Source: CAZSAT01 sp964604675
Lineage (GTDB): Bacteria > Myxococcota_A > UBA796 > CAJQPC01
NCBI GenBank assembly: GCA_964604675.1
Contig: CAZSAT010000208.1
Coordinates: forward strand, 1-7,887
Length of the DNA stretch: 7,887 nucleotides
Direction: 5' to 3'
This document shows positions 4,910 to 7,887 of the stretch, one piece after another (within the stretch, counting starts at the first letter, position 1; each line of letters opens with the position of its first letter). The position numbers were made by a program, and so were the translations under genes. The notes below the pieces were generated by a model. The model had not been told where the DNA came from. It was given only the letters and a program-made list of their open reading frames with translations, and ran no database searches.

Positions 4910-6949
4910 GTGCGCATCCTGCTTCCCCTGCCCATCGCCCTCGTCCTGGTGGCCTGCAACGGCGGCAAGTCCGACACCGCCCTGGCCGACACCGCCGCTG
5001 CCGCGGAGCAGGAGCCGATCGTCAACGACAGCGATGGCGACGGCATCCTCGACATCCACGAGACCGACGACGACTTCGACGGGGACGGCCAACCCAACTA
5101 CCTCGACGAAGACAGCGACGACGACGGCATTCCCGACAGCGTCGAGGCGGGCGACGACGACCCCGAGACCTACCCGATCGACTCCGACGGGGACGGCGCC
5201 CCCGACTACCTCGACATCGACAGCGACGACAACGGCCTGAACGACGTCGACGAAGCCGGCGACCACGACGACCCCATCGACACCGACGGCGACGGCGACG
5301 TGGACTACCGCGACGACGACAACGACGGCGATGGGATCTCTGATGAGTGGGAGATGGACTTCCAGCCTGCGCTCCCGCCCGACACCGACTTCGACGGCCG
5401 CGCGGACTACATGGACACCGACAGCGACGGGGACTCGCTGTGCGACATCTGGGAGGGCGGAACCACCGCCTACCGGGAAGAGCCGGTCGACTCCGACGAG
5501 GACGGCACCTACGACTACCGGGACGAGGACTCCGACGACGACGGCTTCCTCGACAGCGAAGAAGCCGGCGTGACCACGAGCTGCGCGGAACCCGAAGACG
5601 CCGATGGCGACGGGAGCTGGAACTCCGCCGACACCGACGCCGACGGCGACGGTCTCTCCGACGTGGACGAGGTCAACAGCTACGGCACCGATCCCTACGA
5701 CGACGACTCCGACGGCGACGGCCAGTCCGACGGGGCCGAGGTCTTCTCCGGCACCGACCCGCTCGACGAGAGCGACTCCATCGAAGGGCTCTACATCGAG
5801 GTCGGCGAGCGCACCTCCCAGGAAGCCACCTTCACCTTCGACCTGGGGATCCAGTACGGCGACGTGGCCTTCCTGCTCGACACGACCGGCTCGATGTCGT
5901 CCACGGCCCAGACCACCGCCCAGCGCTTCAGCGAGGTCGTGACGGAGCTGTCCGACACCTTCGAGAACCTGGCCTTCGGCCTCGCCCAGTTCGACGACTA
6001 CAACTACGGGTCGATGGGCTCGGGCGCCGACAAGCCGTTCATCCTGCTCCAGCAGCTCACCACGAACGAATCCGACATGCAGACGGCGCTGAACGCCATC
6101 GCCCTGCACTCCGGCGGCGACGGGCAGGAGTCCACCGTGGAGGCGCTCTACCAGGCCATCACCGGCGAGGGCTACGACCAGAGCTGCAACGGCAGCTACG
6201 ACAGCGCCGACGACGTGCCCCCGTTCATCGCCAGCGGCTCCGATCCCTTCAACGGTGGCGGCGGCCAGGCCTACGACAGCTCGATCGAGGGCACCGGCGA
6301 GCGCGGCGGCTTCGGGTTCCGCCCGTACTCGCTGGCGATCATCGTGTACGCCACCGACTACTACATCCGCGACGCCGACAGCGCCGATTCCACCCTGTCG
6401 GCCACCCCGGGCGGGTGCCCGCAGGACGCGGGGCACCTGGGCATGTACGAAGCCCTCGAGGAGCTCGGTGGCTACCTCGTCGGCGTCGACGTGGGCACGA
6501 GTGGCCCCACCTCCGCCTACGCGCCCTCCGCGCAGATGGAGGAGTTCGCGTACGCGACCAACTCCGTCGCCGACCTCGACGACGATGGCGACGCCGACGA
6601 CCCGCTGGTCTTCTGGGCTTCCCAGGGCTCGTCCACCTTCGCCGACGAGTTCAAGGAGACCATCGTCAAGGCGGTGGACCAGCTGGTGGCGGCGGTGGAC
6701 TTCGACACGGTCGAGCTGATCATCACCGGCGACGAGTACGGGCTCATCCAGTCCGTGAGCCCCGAGTACTACACCGACATCGACGAGGACGACTTCGGCA
6801 ACCTCGACTTCGAGATCGAGTTCCTCGGCACCATCGCGGCCACCGAGGACGACCAGCTCTTCTCGATGACGCTGCAGGTGATCGGCAACGAGACCATCCT
6901 GCTCGACGAGAAGGAGATCGTGGTGGTGGTCCCGGGCACCTCCTACTGA
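4910..6949 (+). CDS. lipoprotein with thrombospondin type-3 repeats and an integrin-beta-like VWA domain
   Basis: The 679-residue product is predicted to be anchored in the outer membrane or on the surface, with a role in Ca2+-dependent binding or adhesion. The signal peptide ends in lipobox LVAC (Cys16), followed by a DTA-containing linker. Residues 39-288 are Asp-rich TSP3-type repeats: six units of about 35 residues with DxDGDG, DYxDxDSDDDG and EAG, closing with the common bacterial form DADGDGLSDVDEVNSYGTDP (243-262). Residues about 315-600 are a VWA fold: DVAFLLDTTGSMSS carries the MIDAS (Asp324, Thr326, Ser328), with Glu407 in GGDGQES and Asp483 in YATDYY as further likely metal-site residues. 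The spacing and the extended loop at 405-470 resemble integrin beta I-like domains. An acidic insert DLDDDGDADD lies at 555-564. Residues 600-679 form a beta-rich tail. Cys178/Cys225 and Cys426/Cys503 may pair. The GTG at 4910 has GGAGAG just upstream. It ends convergently, 13 bases from the next gene's stop. Confidence 0.88.
   Translation: MRILLPLPIALVLVACNGGKSDTALADTAAAAEQEPIVNDSDGDGILDIHETDDDFDGDGQPNYLDEDSDDDGIPDSVEAGDDDPETYPIDSDGDGAPDYLDIDSDDNGLNDVDEAGDHDDPIDTDGDGDVDYRDDDNDGDGISDEWEMDFQPALPPDTDFDGRADYMDTDSDGDSLCDIWEGGTTAYREEPVDSDEDGTYDYRDEDSDDDGFLDSEEAGVTTSCAEPEDADGDGSWNSADTDADGDGLSDVDEVNSYGTDPYDDDSDGDGQSDGAEVFSGTDPLDESDSIEGLYIEVGERTSQEATFTFDLGIQYGDVAFLLDTTGSMSSTAQTTAQRFSEVVTELSDTFENLAFGLAQFDDYNYGSMGSGADKPFILLQQLTTNESDMQTALNAIALHSGGDGQESTVEALYQAITGEGYDQSCNGSYDSADDVPPFIASGSDPFNGGGGQAYDSSIEGTGERGGFGFRPYSLAIIVYATDYYIRDADSADSTLSATPGGCPQDAGHLGMYEALEELGGYLVGVDVGTSGPTSAYAPSAQMEEFAYATNSVADLDDDGDADDPLVFWASQGSSTFADEFKETIVKAVDQLVAAVDFDTVELIITGDEYGLIQSVSPEYYTDIDEDDFGNLDFEIEFLGTIAATEDDQLFSMTLQVIGNETILLDEKEIVVVVPGTSY
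5024..5773 (+). repeat. TSP3-type Asp-rich calcium-binding repeat region
   Basis: The region encodes six imperfect units with the core DGxxDYxDxDSDxDGxxD, whose DY (or NY/NS) positions fall at residues 63, 99, 132, 166, 201 and 237, about 31-36 residues apart. Two canonical bacterial TSP3 units follow. Each unit supplies two DxDxDG-type loops that in this family bind Ca2+ and stiffen the stalk. At DNA level it is a run of GAC/GGC codons but without long perfect repeats, so the units are old or selected at protein level only. Confidence 0.8.
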
Positions 6950-6969
6950 GCGCTTCCGCGCCTCAGTAG
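6943..6969. terminator. hairpin spanning both stop codons of convergent genes, likely bidirectional terminator
   Basis: CTACTGAG (6943-6950) pairs perfectly with CTCAGTAG (6962-6969). Inside, CGC (6951-6953) pairs with GCG (6958-6960) around a TTCC loop, leaving one bulged C at 6961. This is an 11-bp stem with one bulge. Both genes end in TAC TGA G, which creates the outer arms. No T run follows on either strand, so it is not a classic intrinsic terminator, but the 13-base gap leaves no other room for one. It may stop, slow or protect both transcripts. Confidence 0.5.
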
Positions 6970-7811
6970 TAGTACGCGAAGGTGTAGTAGTTGCGGTACC
7001 AGGAGCCGGCGTACTCGTACCAGAAGGTGCCGGTGCCCACGCCCCAGTAGCTGTACACGCTGTCGCCCTGGTAGCCGAGCGTGATGCCCCAGCTGGTCAG
7101 GTCGAGCTCGAAGTCGTCGCAGCTGCTTCCACCGACCTCGCTCGCGTTGGACGACTGCGTGTCGAAGGCAAAGTCGCAGAGACCACAGGCGGTGGCCGGC
7201 GACGCCGTGACGGTGCTGTACTTCCAGCTGCAGAGGGTGGTGGCGAGGTCTTCGTCGTAGATGCTCAGCCAGTGGCCACCGCTGTAGGAGGACCCCGGGA
7301 CCACGTAGGTCTCGCCCTGGAGGAAGACGTAGTAGATCTCCGGCCCGGTCGAACCGACGTCGATCAACCAACCCCAGTCGAAGCCGTGCGAGCCTTCGGG
7401 CGGGCCGGTGTCGTCACCGCCGGGGCCGCCGCCATCGCCGCCATCGCCGCCATCGCCGCCGGGACCACCTCCGGGACCGCTGCCGGTGTCGTCGCCAGGG
7501 CCGCCGCCGTCCCCTCCGGGGCCGCTGCCGCTACCGGTGTCGTCGGCGCCGAAGCAGTCGGGGCTGTCGGCGCAGCCAGCGTCGTCGCAGTCACGGTCCC
7601 CGTCGAGGTCGTTGTCCAGGCCATCGCTGCACTCGCCTTCGTCGTCGCCCTCGTAGGCGTTCGGGTCCTCGCGGTCCTCGCCGGTGTCGCGGTCGATGGG
7701 TTCACGCGCCGTGTCCTCGGCGGGGCCGGTGTCGCCGGACTTGGCGGCCTGGAAGAGCTCGCAACCGACGAGCAGGGGCAGGGCGAAGACGGGGAGGAGC
7801 AGGCGGCGCAT
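6963..7811 (-). CDS. lipoprotein with Cys/Asp metal-binding motif, Gly/Asp linker and tyrosine-rich C-terminal domain
   Basis: The 282-residue protein is predicted to be lipid-anchored in the envelope; its function is unknown. Signal peptide MRRLLLPVFALPLLVGC has lipobox LVGC (Cys17). Residues 25-45 are rich in DTG/DTA. Residues 60-86 carry the short putative metal-binding motif common in Myxococcota: ECSDGLDNDLDGDRDC followed by Cys80 and Cys86. Residues 90-140 are a low-complexity linker of GGD, GPG and DDTG. Residues 141-282 look like a folded beta-rich domain with four cysteines (194, 209, 212, 231) and very many aromatics, ending in YRNYYTFAYYY. I do not recognise that domain. The ATG at 7811 shares one base with the TGA of the gene entering from the right, so the two are coupled. 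The 3' end faces the TSP3/VWA gene. The linker makes it resemble a tethered surface domain. Confidence 0.85.
   Translation of the reverse strand: MRRLLLPVFALPLLVGCELFQAAKSGDTGPAEDTAREPIDRDTGEDREDPNAYEGDDEGECSDGLDNDLDGDRDCDDAGCADSPDCFGADDTGSGSGPGGDGGGPGDDTGSGPGGGPGGDGGDGGDGGGPGGDDTGPPEGSHGFDWGWLIDVGSTGPEIYYVFLQGETYVVPGSSYSGGHWLSIYDEDLATTLCSWKYSTVTASPATACGLCDFAFDTQSSNASEVGGSSCDDFELDLTSWGITLGYQGDSVYSYWGVGTGTFWYEYAGSWYRNYYTFAYYY
7431..7457 (-). repeat. three perfect copies of a 9-bp repeat in the Gly/Asp linker
   Basis: GCCATCGCC on the plus strand occurs three times head to tail and encodes GDG repeats on the minus strand. The unit is a multiple of three, so slippage changes linker length without breaking the frame. 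Neighbouring GGPGG and DDTG blocks at 7402-7545 are related but imperfect. Confidence 0.8.
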
Positions 7812-7887
7812 CAGAGCTCGAAGAGCAGGTACTTCATCATGGTCAGCATGTCCTCGTTGAGGTTCGCCGCCAACCGGAAGGTGGAGA
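7811..7887 (-). CDS. 3' end of an upstream gene, truncated by the window edge
   Basis: The minus strand from the right edge reads in one open frame to TGA at 7811-7813. The last residues are STFRLAANLNED then MLTMMKYLLFEL, which looks like an amphipathic helix rather than out-of-frame noise. The TGA overlaps the ATG of the lipoprotein gene by one base (TGATG), the same junction as between the channel and dehydrogenase genes. Only 24 full codons plus the stop are visible, too few to name the product. Confidence 0.6.
   Translation of the reverse strand, partial: STFRLAANLNEDMLTMMKYLLFEL

Noticed and set aside
4649..6436. 595-codon minus-strand open frame opposite the TSP3/VWA gene
   Set aside because: It is a Val/Gly-rich mirror of the GAC/GGC repeats with no domain or ribosome site; the plus-strand frame has a signal peptide, TSP3 repeats and a VWA fold.
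7408..7656. 82-codon plus-strand proline/serine-rich open frame
   Set aside because: It is the complement of the Gly/Asp linker and Cys/Asp motif of the minus-strand lipoprotein, with no independent start signal.

Overview
The window is strongly GC-rich by eye, with a marked G/C preference at third codon positions. It is dense in acidic, calcium- or metal-binding surface lipoproteins: MopE-type repeats, thrombospondin type-3 repeats and a von Willebrand A/integrin-like domain. This combination, with DTG/DTA-rich segments after the lipoprotein cysteine, is typical of Myxococcota and related former deltaproteobacteria. That placement is an inference from style; there is no rRNA or other marker gene here.

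Layout. (i) 50-4119, minus strand: a tightly packed, probably co-transcribed set. Reading in the direction of transcription it holds a six-TM ion channel with a C-terminal RCK (TrkA) module, a zinc-dependent medium-chain dehydrogenase, a DUF2203 protein, and a lipoprotein with a lamin-tail domain between MopE-type repeats. The junctions are a 1-base TGATG overlap, a 34-base gap and a 19-base overlap. (ii) 4120-4221: a divergent intergenic region with a 14-bp palindrome and an adjacent 8-bp palindrome. (iii) 4222-6949, plus strand: a small exported, probably beta-rich protein, then a 679-residue lipoprotein with TSP3 calcium-binding repeats and an integrin-beta-like VWA domain; a weak candidate promoter lies between them. 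(iv) 6943-6969: a hairpin that spans both stop codons of the convergent genes. (v) 6963-7887, minus strand: a third lipoprotein with a Cys/Asp motif, a Gly/Asp linker and a tyrosine-rich C-terminal domain, coupled by TGATG to a gene that enters from the right edge.

How the genes may work together: three lipoproteins and one small exported protein look like envelope or surface components that depend on divalent cations. The channel, dehydrogenase and DUF2203 protein form a membrane/cytoplasmic group. No direct functional link between the two groups can be shown from sequence alone.

The two most distinctive observations are the ion channel, which has a voltage-sensor-like S4 and an MthK-like RCK domain but carries GGEPIG where TVGYGD is expected, and the VWA domain, whose metal-site residues line up with integrin beta chains rather than with ordinary VWA proteins only.
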